Origin: Fundidesulfovibrio soli
GTDB lineage: Bacteria > Desulfobacterota > Desulfovibrionia > Desulfovibrionales > Desulfovibrionaceae
NCBI RefSeq assembly: GCF_022808695.1
Contig: NZ_JAKZKW010000004.1
Span: 123,784-187,783, forward strand
Length of the DNA: 64,000 bases
Reading direction: 5' to 3'
The first letter of the stretch is position 1, and every line of letters begins with the position of its first letter. The position numbers and the translations under genes were made by a program. Positions 26,141-36,064 of this stretch are shown here, one piece after another. The notes below the pieces were generated by a model, which was given only the letters and a program-made list of their open reading frames with translations, made no database searches and was not told the origin of the DNA.

Positions 26141-26497
26141 ATGCGAAAGTTCATCGTCCTGTCCGTGCTGCTCGTCGCCATGTTGGCGTCCGTCCAGGCC
26201 TTCGCCGCGGAAAAACGCATCGTGTTCGTCAATGCCGCCGACGTGGAGATCAAGGGCATCTTCCTTGCTCCCACCGGCACCAAGCAGTACGGCAATAACC
26301 TTCTGAAAAAATACAAGCTCAAGCCCGGCACCAGGACCGACATCGCCGTCCCGCATGATCGCGGCAACTGCATGTGGGATCTGCGCTACACCGTGGTGAA
26401 CAAACTCGGCTACACCATCAAGGACGTTGACATCTGCAAGGCCGTGGAGATCGAGTTGTTCCTCAAGGACGACCAGGCCTGGGCCAACATTAAATAG
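26141..26497 (+). CDS. Small exported protein of unknown function
   Basis: 118 aa from ATG 26141 with GGAG seven bases upstream. A Sec signal peptide (residues 1-22, ending AFAA) precedes a mature 95-residue beta-rich domain. Features are IFLAPTGTKQYGNNLL, LKPGTRTDI, and NCMWDLRYTV followed by DVDICKAVEIELF. Two Cys in the mature protein may form a disulfide. Similar small periplasmic domains occur in many proteobacteria without an assigned role. It has its own terminator. Confidence 0.8.
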   Translation: MRKFIVLSVLLVAMLASVQAFAAEKRIVFVNAADVEIKGIFLAPTGTKQYGNNLLKKYKLKPGTRTDIAVPHDRGNCMWDLRYTVVNKLGYTIKDVDICKAVEIELFLKDDQAWANIK

Positions 26498-26508
26498 CTT
26501 CTGCCCGC

Positions 26509-26538
26509 GCGCCGGGGCCATCCGGCCCCGGCGCTTTT
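26509..26538 (+). terminator. Intrinsic terminator of the small exported protein gene
   Basis: An 11-bp stem GCGCCGGGGCC/GGCCCCGGCGC with loop ATCC is followed by TTTT. Confidence 0.85.
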
Positions 26539-26545
26539 CCCTGCC

Positions 26546-27715
26546 ATGAGCCATCCCCACGACACCGTGACCATCTCCTGGGAGCGCTCCATGCAAGCGT
26601 TCTCGCCCCAGGAGTGGAACGCCATGGCCGCCGGAAGCACCCCCTTCATGCGCTGGGAATGGCTGGACCTCCTGGAGCGCTCCGGCAGCGTGCGCCTGGA
26701 GACGGGCTGGCTGCCCCTGCACTGCGCCGTGCGCGACGAGAGCGGCCTGGTGGGCGCGGCCCCGCTCTACGCCAAGGGGCACGGCGAGGGCGAGTTCGTG
26801 TACGACCGACTCTGGGCGGACCTGGCCCGGCAGCTGGACATCCACTACTACCCCAAGCTGGTGGCCGCCTCGCCCTTCACCCCCGTGCGGGGCTACAGTT
26901 TCCTTTCTTTGCCGTCTTACCCGCGCCGCGCCGCCCTGCGCCACTCCATGCTTTCAGGGATGCTGCAGCTCGCCCAGTCCAACAACTTCAGCGGGCTGCA
27001 CGTGCTTTTCATCCAGGACGACTTCGGGGATCAGCTCGAACAATGGGGCATGACAGCCTGGGAGCACCAGGGCTTCCTGTGGGAGAACCGGGGATACGGG
27101 AGTTTCGAGGATTTCCTCTCCACCATGCGTAGCGGGGCGCGCACCACCATCCGCAAGGAGCGCAAACGCCTGGCCGACTCCGGGGTGAAGGTGGAGGTGG
27201 TGGACGGCACGCAGGCCCCCGAGGAGTGGTTCGGGCTCATGCACCACTACTACGAGGACACCAACGACAAATTCGGGGAGTGGGGCTGCAAGTACCTGAC
27301 CCGCGACTTCTTCCTGGGCCTCTCGAGCTGTTTCCGCGAGCGCCTGGCCTTCAGCGCGGCCTTCGAGCCCGGGCGCGAGGACCCGGTGGGGCTGGCCCTG
27401 CTGGTTCACGACGAGGGCACCCTCTACGGCCGCTACTGGGGCGCGGCCCGCGAAATACCTTTCCTGCATTTCGAGCTGTGCTATTACGCGCCCATGGAAT
27501 GGGCCATCCGCCGCCGCATCGCCAGCTACGACCCCGGCATGGGCGGCGAGCACAAGCCGCGCCGGGGGTTCAGCTCCCTGACCACGCGCAGCATGCACCG
27601 CTACATCGACCCCGTGCTCGCGAAGGTGTTCACCCGTCACATCCCGCAGCTCAACGCCATCGCCCACGAGCACATCCAACACCTGGAGGCCATGTGTCCC
27701 TTCAAAAGGCCCTGA
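26546..27715 (+). CDS. GNAT/FemAB-like acyltransferase (DUF482-type)
   Basis: 389 aa. The sequence fits the COG3146/DUF482 group of predicted N-acyltransferases: FMRWEWLDLLERSG near the N-terminus, AAPLYAKGHGEGEFVYD, the central MRSGARTTIRKERKRLADSGV, then GRYWGA with HFELCYYAPMEWAI and GGEHKPRRGF at the end. The fold is a pair of GNAT domains as in FemAB enzymes that transfer amino acids to peptidoglycan precursors. The substrate is unknown. No signal peptide is seen. There is no clear ribosome binding site before the ATG. The TPR gene overlaps its end by 22 bp. Confidence 0.85.
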   Translation: MSHPHDTVTISWERSMQAFSPQEWNAMAAGSTPFMRWEWLDLLERSGSVRLETGWLPLHCAVRDESGLVGAAPLYAKGHGEGEFVYDRLWADLARQLDIHYYPKLVAASPFTPVRGYSFLSLPSYPRRAALRHSMLSGMLQLAQSNNFSGLHVLFIQDDFGDQLEQWGMTAWEHQGFLWENRGYGSFEDFLSTMRSGARTTIRKERKRLADSGVKVEVVDGTQAPEEWFGLMHHYYEDTNDKFGEWGCKYLTRDFFLGLSSCFRERLAFSAAFEPGREDPVGLALLVHDEGTLYGRYWGAAREIPFLHFELCYYAPMEWAIRRRIASYDPGMGGEHKPRRGFSSLTTRSMHRYIDPVLAKVFTRHIPQLNAIAHEHIQHLEAMCPFKRP

Positions 27716-28578
27716 ACGCCCTGCTGGCGGCGCTGGCCCTCCCGGCGCTGCTGCTTGCGGGCACCAGCCCGGCCCGGGCGCAGACCGCGCTGGACGAGCT
27801 GTTCATGTCGCAGGAGTGGCAGGCGCGCGGCAACATGGCCGAGGCCCGGCGCAGCGTGCAGTCGGCCCTGCGGATTGCCCCGATGGACAGCTACGCCCTG
27901 GTGCGCCTGGCGCAACTGGACGCGCTCATGGGAGGACTGGACGCTGCGGAGGACGGCCTGAAGGCCGTGCTGGAGGCCGACCCGGACAACGTGCTCGCCC
28001 TGATCTGGCTGGGCCACGTCAAGCTGGCTTTGGGCTTCCCGGCCACGGCCCTGGCCGCCTATTCCCGCGCCGCATCCCTGGACCCGCAGAACGGCTGGGC
28101 CCAGCTGGGCGCGGCCTCCAGCCTGCTGGCCCAGGAGCGCGGGCGCCAGGCAGCCCCGCTGCTGGCCAAGGCCCAGGAGGCCGCCGGTGACGACGCAGCC
28201 CTGCACTTCGCCCTGGGCGAGACGTTTCTGGCCATGGGCCTGCCCGTGAATGCCCGCCTGGAGTTGGAGCGCGCCCTTGACCTGGACGCGCGCAACACCC
28301 AGGGCCTCGTTCTGGCGGGCCGGGCCTATCTGCGCCTGGGCATGGACAACCTGGCGCTCAACGCCTGGCGCCAGGCCCTGGCCTTCGAGCCGCAGAGCGG
28401 CGCGGCGCGGCTGGCCGTGGTCACGGTTCTGGGGAATCAGGCCCGGAAGGCCCTTGCGGAGGGCAAGCGCGAAGAAGCCGAGCACCTCTGGCGCGGCGTG
28501 CTGGGCTACGACCCGCAGGATCAGCAGGCCCGCGACGGGCTTGCCGCCCTCGCCGGCAAAGGCGGCAAGGGGAAGTAG
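27694..28578 (+). CDS. Exported TPR-repeat protein
   Basis: 294 aa from GTG 27694, with GGAGG five bases upstream, starting inside the acyltransferase gene. A signal peptide of about 30 residues (ending SPARAQ) precedes a solenoid of about six tetratricopeptide repeats; units of the form ALxLDPxNxxALxxLG recur (ADPDNVLALIWLG, LDPQNGWAQLG, LDARNTQGLVLAG, FEPQSGAARLAV). It probably acts as a periplasmic scaffold. The overlap with the acyltransferase implies a shared function. Confidence 0.85.
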   Translation: MSLQKALNALLAALALPALLLAGTSPARAQTALDELFMSQEWQARGNMAEARRSVQSALRIAPMDSYALVRLAQLDALMGGLDAAEDGLKAVLEADPDNVLALIWLGHVKLALGFPATALAAYSRAASLDPQNGWAQLGAASSLLAQERGRQAAPLLAKAQEAAGDDAALHFALGETFLAMGLPVNARLELERALDLDARNTQGLVLAGRAYLRLGMDNLALNAWRQALAFEPQSGAARLAVVTVLGNQARKALAEGKREEAEHLWRGVLGYDPQDQQARDGLAALAGKGGKGK

Positions 28579-28608
28579 TTGTCTTTGCGGGCGGGCGCCC
28601 CAGGCGGG

Positions 28609-30750
28609 CTAGGCCGCCAGGGCCCGCCGCCCGCCGCCGTTGCCGGATAGCTCGTCGATGACCGCCTTGAGCGCCTCGGCCTGGGCCGCCAGCGCCTCCA
28701 CGGCCTGGGCCGCCTCATGGGCGGACTGGGCGGTTTCTGAAGATTGCTCGTTGATGTCGCCGAGGGCGCGGTTGATCTCCTCCCCGGCGGCGGATTGCTC
28801 CTCGGCCGCCGTGGCGATGGAGGTGACGCCCTGGCTGGCCTGGGAGACGAAGCCCACGATAGCCGCAAGCGCGGCCCCGGACCGTCCGGCCAACTCCGTG
28901 GCCTCCTGGATGCGCTCAACGGCCTTGCCCACGCCCTGCACGCTGGCCTCGGTGCCCTGCAGCACGCCCTGGATGGTCTGCTCCACCTGCCGGGTGGCGT
29001 TCATGGTCTTCTCCGCCAGCTTGCGCACCTCGTCGGCCACCACCGCGAAGCCCCTGCCCGCCTCGCCCGCGCGGGCCGCCTCGATTGCGGCGTTGAGGGC
29101 CAGCAGGTTGGTCTGGTCCGCGATGTCCGAGATGACTCCCATGATGGAGCCGATCTCGCCCGCCCGTGCGCCAAGTTCGGCCATGCGCTGCTTGAGCTCC
29201 AGAGAGTCGGCGTTGGCCTTGGCGATGCTCTCCACCACCTCGTCAACGGCCCTGGCCCCGTTCTCGGCCTCTTCGCGGGCCCTGTCGGAGGACGCCGCAG
29301 CGGAGGAGGCGCTCTGGGCCACCTCCAGCACGGTGGCGCTCATCTGGCCCATGGCCGCGGCCGTCTCGCCGATGCGCCGTGCCTGCACCTGCGCGGAGCG
29401 CCCCGTCTGGATGGCCTGGGCGGAGAGCTGCCGCGTGGCGGCGGTGACCTCGTTGACCACGCCCTCAAGGCGCTGCGCCGCCACGGCCATGCCCTCGGCC
29501 TTGGCCCTCTCGGCCTCCGCGGTGGCCTCTTCGGCCCTGCGCGCGGCCTCGGTGGCCAGGGCCGCCTCACGCGCGGCCTTGTCCATGGCCGCCTGGGCCG
29601 CCCCGATCTGCTCCTTGAGGGCCACGACCATCCTGCCCAATGAGGAGGCCAGCACCCCGAGTTCGTCCTTCCTGGCTATCTCCAGCTTCCGGTCCAGCGC
29701 ACCCGAGGCAACCTCGCCGGCGAAATCCACCACCCGGCCCAGGGTGGAAGTGATGTCGCGCATGATGAGCCAGCCCACGCCCAGGCTGAGCCCGGAGGCC
29801 ACGACCCAGAGCGCGAGGCTCAGCAGAAGGCCCGCGCGCGCCTCCCGCAACAGCTCCGCGCCGAGCCCGGCCAGATTGCGGGCGGCTGCCGTTTCCACCT
29901 CAAGCAAGGCGTCGATGCGCGCCGTGGAGGCAGCGAACCAGGCCTTGGGGTCGCCTTCGAGCTTGGGCTTGTCCGCGCTTTCCAGCGCGGCCTTGCGGAA
30001 ACCCTCCACCGGGGGCAGCGCCGGCAGCGCCTTGGTCCGATAGGCCTCGACCACGGCTGGGTCCGCCAGAGCCAGGAACAGGCCGAGATACTCCTCCTGT
30101 CCGGCCATGCGGCTGATCCAGCCTTTGTACAATTCCTTGCCGAAGGTCCCGGCGCTCAGCGCGCCGTTGAGGGTGGCCCGCTCCTGACCGGCGAACTCCT
30201 TGCCGCGCAACAGGGCCAGATAGGCCATGGCCTGGCCGTAGAGCCGCCCGTCGTCGCAGCGTTTGAGCATGGGCAGGGCGCCGTCCAGGCTGGCGGCGAT
30301 CAATCCCGTGTAGGACGCGATCAGGGCCGGCGGGGCCAGCTCCAGGCCATCCACCTTGCGCCGCAGATCGCCCAGTCCGCGCAGGCCGCTCACGGCCGAA
30401 GCCAGCGCGGCGCCGAGCCCGGCCTGCGGATGCCCGGCCTCGAACCTTGCCAATGCGGATTCGAAGCGTCCCTGCGCCTCGTTGCTGAGCTTGCGCTGCG
30501 CCGACAGCTCGGGACCGAAATTGGCGCCCTTGCTGCCCACGAACCCCGAGGACATGCCGCGCTCCTTCTGGAGCTCGTGGGCCAGCCCGCCGATGGTCAC
30601 CAGCACGTCCATCATGGACGAGAGCTGGTCCACCGAGCGGGCGGTGCGGTATCTTTCATAGGTGACTGCGCCCGAAAAGGCCGACATGACAGCGAGGGGC
30701 AAGAGCAACAGAACAAGCAGCTTCGTCTTGATGCGTACGTCAACGAACAT
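28609..30750 (-). CDS. Methyl-accepting chemotaxis protein with NIT domain
   Basis: 713 aa from ATG 30750 with AAGGAAG upstream. TM1 spans about residues 9-28. The periplasmic region resembles the NIT domain, a nitrate/nitrite sensor: [19 protein letters not shown] near residue 56, and a following all-helical bundle to about 290. TM2 spans about 304-328. A HAMP domain and coiled coil precede the signalling domain, with tip [21 protein letters not shown] near residue 540. It likely senses a small oxyanion, but the ligand is not provable from sequence. No CheR-docking pentapeptide. Confidence 0.9.
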   Translation of the reverse strand: MFVDVRIKTKLLVLLLLPLAVMSAFSGAVTYERYRTARSVDQLSSMMDVLVTIGGLAHELQKERGMSSGFVGSKGANFGPELSAQRKLSNEAQGRFESALARFEAGHPQAGLGAALASAVSGLRGLGDLRRKVDGLELAPPALIASYTGLIAASLDGALPMLKRCDDGRLYGQAMAYLALLRGKEFAGQERATLNGALSAGTFGKELYKGWISRMAGQEEYLGLFLALADPAVVEAYRTKALPALPPVEGFRKAALESADKPKLEGDPKAWFAASTARIDALLEVETAAARNLAGLGAELLREARAGLLLSLALWVVASGLSLGVGWLIMRDITSTLGRVVDFAGEVASGALDRKLEIARKDELGVLASSLGRMVVALKEQIGAAQAAMDKAAREAALATEAARRAEEATAEAERAKAEGMAVAAQRLEGVVNEVTAATRQLSAQAIQTGRSAQVQARRIGETAAAMGQMSATVLEVAQSASSAAASSDRAREEAENGARAVDEVVESIAKANADSLELKQRMAELGARAGEIGSIMGVISDIADQTNLLALNAAIEAARAGEAGRGFAVVADEVRKLAEKTMNATRQVEQTIQGVLQGTEASVQGVGKAVERIQEATELAGRSGAALAAIVGFVSQASQGVTSIATAAEEQSAAGEEINRALGDINEQSSETAQSAHEAAQAVEALAAQAEALKAVIDELSGNGGGRRALAA

Positions 30751-30872
30751 GGACACTTCCTTCAGGCCGGTACAGCTCACCTTTTGAACGTATCGGCACC
30801 GTTTTCCATGTCCCATGGGCACTGTCAACGCCCGGCTTGTCGAGGGGATATTTTGCAATTCCCAATGACGCG

Positions 30873-30903
30873 AAAAGCCGCCCCGGTTTCCCGGAGCGGC
30901 TTT
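30873..30903 (-). terminator. Terminator of the ech operon
   Basis: AAAGCCGC/GCGGCTTT with an inner CCGG/CCGG and one mismatch; on the minus strand it ends TTTTCG. It lies about 20 bp after the last ech gene. Confidence 0.75.
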
Positions 30904-30923
30904 CTTTGCAGGGTGTAGGCCCT

Positions 30924-31292
30924 TTAAGCCTGCTTCTCGGCCTTGGGCTTTTTGATCTTGGCCGCGCCCTGGTAGAAGATCATGCTCTTCTCGCCGGCGG
31001 CGGGCTTGGTCACGGGGTACATGGTCATGCACTGGGTCGGGCAGCTCTCGACGCACACGGCGCAGTACACGCAGGCGAAGGAGTCGCAGGTCCAGGTGCG
31101 GTTCTTCACGTCCACCGTGATGCACTGGCTGGGGCACTTCTTGGCGCAGGTGGAGCAGAAGATGCACTCCTCCACGTTGATGTCCAGGGTGCCCCTGAAG
31201 CGCTCGAAGGGCTCCCGGGTTACGAAGGGGTAGAGCCTCGTGGAGGATTTCCCCATGAGGTTCTTCAGCACGTTTCGCGTCATTTCGAACAT
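30924..31292 (-). CDS. echF: Ech hydrogenase subunit F, 2x[4Fe-4S] ferredoxin-like
   Basis: 122 aa. Two classic [4Fe-4S] motifs are present: [12 protein letters not shown] (Cys43, 46, 49, 53) and [12 protein letters not shown] (Cys74, 77, 80, 84). It is homologous to NuoI and carries electrons between ferredoxin and the catalytic module on the cytoplasmic face of the membrane. The Lys-rich tail is outside the fold. It is the last gene of the ech operon, 15 bp after echE. Confidence 0.94.
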   Translation of the reverse strand: MFEMTRNVLKNLMGKSSTRLYPFVTREPFERFRGTLDINVEECIFCSTCAKKCPSQCITVDVKNRTWTCDSFACVYCAVCVESCPTQCMTMYPVTKPAAGEKSMIFYQGAAKIKKPKAEKQA

Positions 31293-31307
31293 GGCTCGGG
31301 CTCCTTC

Positions 31308-32381
31308 TTAGCGCTCGGTGCAGGAGATGCACGGGTCGATTGACAGCACGATGATCGGCACGTCGGCCAGATCGCACCCCGGCAGCATGGCCAGAAGCGG
31401 CGGGATGTTGGCGAATGTCGGAGTGCGGATCCTGACCCGCTCCAGGAACTTCGAACCGTTACCCTTGATGTAATAGAAGAGCTCGCCGCGGGGCTGCTCC
31501 ACGCGGCGCCAGACCTCGCCCTCGGGCTTGGCCTTGAACTTGGCGGCCAGCTCGCCGTCGGGCAGCTTGGCCAGGACCTGGCGCACCAGGTCGCAGGAGG
31601 TGTAGACCTCGCGGAAGCGCACCACGCAGCGGGCGTAGGAGTCGCCGTCGTGCTCCACCACGGGCTCGAAGTCGAGCTGCCCGTAGGCGGCGTAGCCGGT
31701 CATGCGCACGTCCTGCGCCCAGCCGGAGCCGCGCAGCATGGGGCCCACGGCGCCCAGCTGATGAGCCTGCTCCTTGGTGAGCACGCCCTTGCCGCAGCAG
31801 CGGCTCTTCACGGTGTAGTCGTTCAGCAGGGTCTTCTCCAGCTGACGCACTTCGGCCTCGATCTTGTCGATTTCGGCAAGGATCCAGGTCTTCTGCTCGC
31901 CGGTGATGTCCTTGCGGACGCCGCCCACGATGTTGGTGGAGATGACCACGCGGTTCCCCGCGGTGGCTTCCATCAGGTCCATGGAGCGCTCGCGGATGCG
32001 CCACAGCTGCATGAACAGGGACTCGAAGCCGAAGCCGTCGGCGAAGAGGCCCAGCCAGAGGAGGTGCGAGTGGATACGATGGATCTCGGACCACATCACG
32101 CGCAGGAAGTGCGCGCGCTGGGGCACCTCGATCTTCATCATCTCCTCCACGGCCTCGCAGAAGTTCAGCGCGTGGATGCAGGAGCAGATGCCGCAGACCC
32201 GCTCAACGATGTTGACCATCTGGTTGTAGTCGCGGATGTCGGTGAGCTTCTCCAGGCCGCGGTGCACGTAGCCCAGGTTGGGGAGAGCCTCGACCACCTT
32301 TTCCTCTTCCACCACCAGTTTCAGATGGATGGGCTCGGGCAGCACCGGATGCTGGGGACCGAAGGGAAGTATAGTGCGCAT
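31308..32381 (-). CDS. echE: Ech hydrogenase subunit E, [NiFe] catalytic large subunit
   Basis: 357 aa, homologous to NuoD. The Ni-binding cysteine pairs of a group 4 [NiFe]-hydrogenase are present: RVCGICSC (Cys63, Cys66) and DPCISCTER at the C-terminus (Cys351, Cys354). The C-terminus lacks the removable extension that group 1 hydrogenases carry after DPCxxCxxH, which is usual for Ech. It oxidises or produces H2 with ferredoxin, coupled to ion movement. The gap to echD is three bases. Confidence 0.96.
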   Translation of the reverse strand: MRTILPFGPQHPVLPEPIHLKLVVEEEKVVEALPNLGYVHRGLEKLTDIRDYNQMVNIVERVCGICSCIHALNFCEAVEEMMKIEVPQRAHFLRVMWSEIHRIHSHLLWLGLFADGFGFESLFMQLWRIRERSMDLMEATAGNRVVISTNIVGGVRKDITGEQKTWILAEIDKIEAEVRQLEKTLLNDYTVKSRCCGKGVLTKEQAHQLGAVGPMLRGSGWAQDVRMTGYAAYGQLDFEPVVEHDGDSYARCVVRFREVYTSCDLVRQVLAKLPDGELAAKFKAKPEGEVWRRVEQPRGELFYYIKGNGSKFLERVRIRTPTFANIPPLLAMLPGCDLADVPIIVLSIDPCISCTER

Positions 32382-32384
32382 GGG

Positions 32385-32771
32385 CTAGGCCTCCTCCTTG
32401 ACCTTTTCTTTCTTGGCGAAAGTAAAGGTGCAGAACGGGCTCTTCACCACTTCGGGCTCCAGGTAGAGCGTACAGCCGAAGTCGATGACGATGTTTTGGA
32501 AGTTGACGCCGAACTGGTCCTTGATCTCGTTCTCCGCCAGCAGCGCCGCGAAGTACACCCCTGAGATGGAGGGCACGGGATCGGCCTTGGGAACGTTGAG
32601 GCGCAGGTGCGAGACCTGGAGATCCTTGTCGAAGTGATACAGCACGTCGAAGGTGGAGTCGGTCTTGATTTCCACCGCGGAGATGCCCACGAGGCGCAGT
32701 CCCGCGTCGAAGCGGGTCTGGCACTCGGGGATCAGGGTGTCCACCGTGACGGCCTGTTCGTTGGCAAGCAT
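32385..32771 (-). CDS. echD: Ech hydrogenase subunit D
   Basis: 128 aa, related to the NuoC (30 kDa) family but shortened, as is normal for Ech. The conserved core ISGVYFAALLAENEIKDQFGVNF matches the GxxWxxREIxDMFG region of NuoC. It binds no cofactor itself and links the catalytic subunits. The operon position between C and E supports the assignment. Confidence 0.92.
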   Translation of the reverse strand: MLANEQAVTVDTLIPECQTRFDAGLRLVGISAVEIKTDSTFDVLYHFDKDLQVSHLRLNVPKADPVPSISGVYFAALLAENEIKDQFGVNFQNIVIDFGCTLYLEPEVVKSPFCTFTFAKKEKVKEEA

Positions 32772-32795
32772 GTTCGATACCTCTCTGGGCTGCGG

Positions 32796-33245
32796 TTAGC
32801 CGGCTGCTTCCAGCTTTGCCTTGACCTTCTCCAGGGCAAGGACAACGCCGTCGATGATGGCCTCGGGCTTGGGGGGGCAGCCGCGGACGTACACGTCCAC
32901 GGGCAGCACCTTGTCCACGCCGCCGACCACGTTGTAGGCCTCGCGGAACACGCCGCCGGTCAGCCCGCACGCGCCCATGGCGATGACGGCCTTGGGCTCG
33001 GGCATCTGGTCGTAGATGTTCTTGAGCACGTGCTTGTTGCGGTGGTTCACCGTGCCGGTGACCAGCAGAACGTCGGCGTGCTTGGGGTCGCCGATGTTGA
33101 GGATGCCGAAGCGCTCCACGTCGTAGATGGGGGTGAGGCAGGCCAACACTTCGATGTCGCAGCCGTTGCAGGAGCCGCAGTCGAAATGAACGACCCAGGG
33201 CGACTTCAGCCGGCCCTTGTTGATCCAGTCTTTGAGCATGCTCAT
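32796..33245 (-). CDS. echC: Ech hydrogenase subunit C, [4Fe-4S] small subunit
   Basis: 149 aa, NuoB-like small subunit. The cluster ligands are visible as CGSCNGCD (Cys23, 26, 29), GACGLTGGVF and VRGCPPKPEAI. It carries the cluster closest to the [NiFe] site and contacts the membrane subunits. The ribosome binding site precedes ATG 33245, and the gap to echB is 24 bp. Confidence 0.94.
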   Translation of the reverse strand: MSMLKDWINKGRLKSPWVVHFDCGSCNGCDIEVLACLTPIYDVERFGILNIGDPKHADVLLVTGTVNHRNKHVLKNIYDQMPEPKAVIAMGACGLTGGVFREAYNVVGGVDKVLPVDVYVRGCPPKPEAIIDGVVLALEKVKAKLEAAG

Positions 33246-33269
33246 GGATATTCTCCCGGTGACGAAGGA

Positions 33270-34118
33270 TTAGCCGGCGTACAGCCAGAGGAGGTTCAGC
33301 ACCGACAGGGCCAGCCCCCAGCACCACACGCTCTGGAGCATCCACTTCCAGGTCATGCGGGCGGTGACGTTGTCGATGACCAACTCGGCGAAGTACGTGA
33401 CCACGAGCAGGATGATCATGCCCGGGGCGCTCGTGGCCCAGAACAGGCCGACCAGGCCGAGGATGAACACCACGTCGTACCAGTGGGCGATCTCGATGAT
33501 GGCCAGCTGGGGCCCGGAATACTCCGTCAGCACGCCGCGAACCAGCTCCTGGTGGGCATGGTGGCAGGCGGAGATGTCGAAGGGCGACTTGCGCAGCTTG
33601 ATCGTCAGCGCATAGCCGAGCACGATGAACATCAGCGGCAGCTGATAGAGCAGCGGCTTGCCGTAGGCGAACACCTCGCTGACCTTGAAGCTGCCCGTGA
33701 CCATGGCGATGGACACGAACACCAGGATGATCAGCGGCTCATAGGTGAGCATGGTGATCAGCTCGCGCTGGGCGCCCACCTGGGCGTAGGGCGACTGGGT
33801 GGAGAGCGCGCCCATGACGAAGAACACCGCGCCGATGGTCATCACGAAGAAGATGAGCAGCAGGTCGGAGCCCATGAAGAACAGGAACACCGTGAGCATG
33901 GAGCTGAGCAGGTAGACCCACACGGTGAGGATCTGCCAGGGGTTCATCATCATGGGCGCTTTGCCCAGGAGTTTGAACACGTCGTAGAATGGCTGCAGGA
34001 TCGGGGGGCCGAAGCGCGACTGCAGACGGGCGGTGATCTTGCGGTCGATACCGGCGATCAGGCCGCCCACGATCGGGGCCAGGAACACCGCCAAGGTGGC
34101 GAGCAGGAGCTTACCCAT
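33270..34118 (-). CDS. echB: Ech hydrogenase subunit B, NuoH-like membrane protein
   Basis: 282 aa from ATG 34118, which shares a base with the echA stop (TAATG) and has GGAGGGG upstream. About eight membrane helices are predicted. NuoH-like signatures are GIDRKITARLQSRFGPP near residue 24 and the charged loop SPFDISACHHAHQELVRGVLTEYSG. This subunit joins the hydrophilic arm to the ion-pumping EchA. Confidence 0.94.
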   Translation of the reverse strand: MGKLLLATLAVFLAPIVGGLIAGIDRKITARLQSRFGPPILQPFYDVFKLLGKAPMMMNPWQILTVWVYLLSSMLTVFLFFMGSDLLLIFFVMTIGAVFFVMGALSTQSPYAQVGAQRELITMLTYEPLIILVFVSIAMVTGSFKVSEVFAYGKPLLYQLPLMFIVLGYALTIKLRKSPFDISACHHAHQELVRGVLTEYSGPQLAIIEIAHWYDVVFILGLVGLFWATSAPGMIILLVVTYFAELVIDNVTARMTWKWMLQSVWCWGLALSVLNLLWLYAG

Positions 34119-36064
34119 TAGATCACCCCTCCCAGCAGAAGGCCCAGCATGACCGCGAGCAGCACGCCGGAGACCATGTTGATCGGCCCGGTGAGGCGTT
34201 CCTCGCCGAAGAGCCAGGTCAGGTAGAAGTTGGAGGCCTGGTAGCCAACGTTGGCTCCCGCCGTGCTCACGAAGGCCTTGTCGTCGCCGGTGGACTGGGC
34301 GCCGCAGAGGTAGGGGCCCACGCAATCGGCGGCTTCAACCTTGCGGGCCTGCTTCCAGGCGAAGTAGAAGCCCACGCCCAGCACCAGGAACAGGGGGTAG
34401 ATGTAGAACACGCCCTGCTGGTTCACGAAGTTGAAGGCGTCGAGCACGAAGCCCGCGGCCTTGTGGGAGCTGCGCACCGCGGGTTCGATCAGCCCGCCGT
34501 AGAGGAAGGGCACGAACAGCGAGAGCAGAACGGCGCCGGCGGCCAGCAGCACCAGGGGACCGCGAACGGTGCCGGGCTGCGGTTCGGCCGGGATGCCCTT
34601 GGGGTACGGGGTGGAGAGCAGGATGCCGGCCCAGCGCGCCCAGAACATCACGGTCAGGCCGGAGCCCAGGGCGAGCATCACGGTCACGGGCATGTACTTC
34701 ATGGCGGCCGCGCTTTCGATGGCCATCCACTTGCCCATCAGCACGCCGAAGGGGGGCAGCAGCATGGTCACGACGCCGATCAGGGCCACGATGGTGGTCT
34801 TGGGCATGATCATGTACAGGCCGCGCATGTTCTCCAGGTCGCGGGAGTGGATCTTCTGCTCGATGGTGCCCACGCACAGGAACATGAGCGCCTTGGACAC
34901 CGCGTGGAAGATGATGATCACGATGGCCGCGGTGATGGCCGCCGGGGTGTTGATGCCCGCGCAGGCGATGATCAGGCCCAGGTTGGCGATGGTGGAGTAG
35001 GCCAGCACTTTCTTGGCGTTGGACTGCCCCACGGCCAGGGCCGAAGTGGTCAGGAAGGTGAAGGCGCCGAACATGGCCAGCGTGCCCGAGAGCATGGTGC
35101 CCGAGTAGGCCGGGGCCAGGCGCAGCACCAGGTACACGCCCGCCTTGACCATGGTGGAGGAGTGCAGCAGCGCGGAGACGGGCGTGGGGGCGACCATGGC
35201 GCCCGTCAGCCAGCTCTGGAACGGCACCTGGGCCGACTTGGTGATGCCCGCGTAGCAGAGCATGAACAGCGGGATCAGTGCGGCCGCGCCCGCGGCGGAG
35301 AACCCGGGCTTGAGCAGCTCGCTCAGGTAGAGGCCGGTGCCGGTCTTCTGCAGGAAGATCAGCGCGAAGACGAAGGCCACGCCGCCGGTCATGTTCATCC
35401 ACAGGGCGCGGGTGGCGTTCTTCACGGAGGTCTCGTCCCCGTCATGGGAGATGAGCATGAAGGAGCAGAAGGTCGTCACTTCCCAGAAGAAGTAGAGCCA
35501 CATCAGGCTGTTGGCCAGGACCAGGCCGTTCATGGCGCCGAGGAAGGCCACGAGGTAGAAGAAGAAGCGGGGCTGCTTCGTGCGGGCGAGGTGGAGGTGA
35601 TCCTCGTGGGCGGGCATGTAGCCCAGGGCGTACACGCAAATGAGCGAGCCCACGATGGAGATGACCAGCACCATGATCATCGACAGGCTGTCGGCGAACA
35701 TGGCGGGGGCGGCCTTGGCCGCGCCGTGGTCCATCATGAAGAATTCAAGATAGATGAGCCCGACGATCTGGATCGCTGTGAGAGCGGCGACCAGAGGGTT
35801 CTTGAGCTTGGTCATGGCGATGACCAGGATGACGAACAACAGGGCGAAGTCGAGCAGCGTAATCAAACCGTCCAGGCTGATGCCCAGGATGCTTTTGGGT
35901 GCGTACTCGAACGCGCCCTGCCCGACCAGGGCCAGGGACGCCGCGGCCAGGACCACCGCGGTTCCGACCACGATCAGGCCTCTGGAGCCCTTGTCCCGAA
36001 GCAGCAAGAGAGCGATTGCTGCCAGGAACGGGAGCACCACGGTCGCGAAAACCAAGATGTCCAT
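34118..36064 (-). CDS. echA: Ech hydrogenase subunit A, NuoL-like ion pump
   Basis: 648 aa from ATG 36064 (a GTG two codons earlier lies in the GAGGTG site). It is a large multi-spanning antiporter-like subunit with about 16 helices. The key acidic and lysine residues of the Nuo L/M/N type are visible in WEVTTFCSFML, GITKSAQVPFQSWLTGAMVAPTPVSALLHS and AVSKALMFLCVG. It couples ferredoxin-H2 electron flow to proton or sodium translocation. It is the first gene of echABCDEF, the canonical gene order. Confidence 0.95.
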   Translation of the reverse strand: MDILVFATVVLPFLAAIALLLLRDKGSRGLIVVGTAVVLAAASLALVGQGAFEYAPKSILGISLDGLITLLDFALLFVILVIAMTKLKNPLVAALTAIQIVGLIYLEFFMMDHGAAKAAPAMFADSLSMIMVLVISIVGSLICVYALGYMPAHEDHLHLARTKQPRFFFYLVAFLGAMNGLVLANSLMWLYFFWEVTTFCSFMLISHDGDETSVKNATRALWMNMTGGVAFVFALIFLQKTGTGLYLSELLKPGFSAAGAAALIPLFMLCYAGITKSAQVPFQSWLTGAMVAPTPVSALLHSSTMVKAGVYLVLRLAPAYSGTMLSGTLAMFGAFTFLTTSALAVGQSNAKKVLAYSTIANLGLIIACAGINTPAAITAAIVIIIFHAVSKALMFLCVGTIEQKIHSRDLENMRGLYMIMPKTTIVALIGVVTMLLPPFGVLMGKWMAIESAAAMKYMPVTVMLALGSGLTVMFWARWAGILLSTPYPKGIPAEPQPGTVRGPLVLLAAGAVLLSLFVPFLYGGLIEPAVRSSHKAAGFVLDAFNFVNQQGVFYIYPLFLVLGVGFYFAWKQARKVEAADCVGPYLCGAQSTGDDKAFVSTAGANVGYQASNFYLTWLFGEERLTGPINMVSGVLLAVMLGLLLGGVI

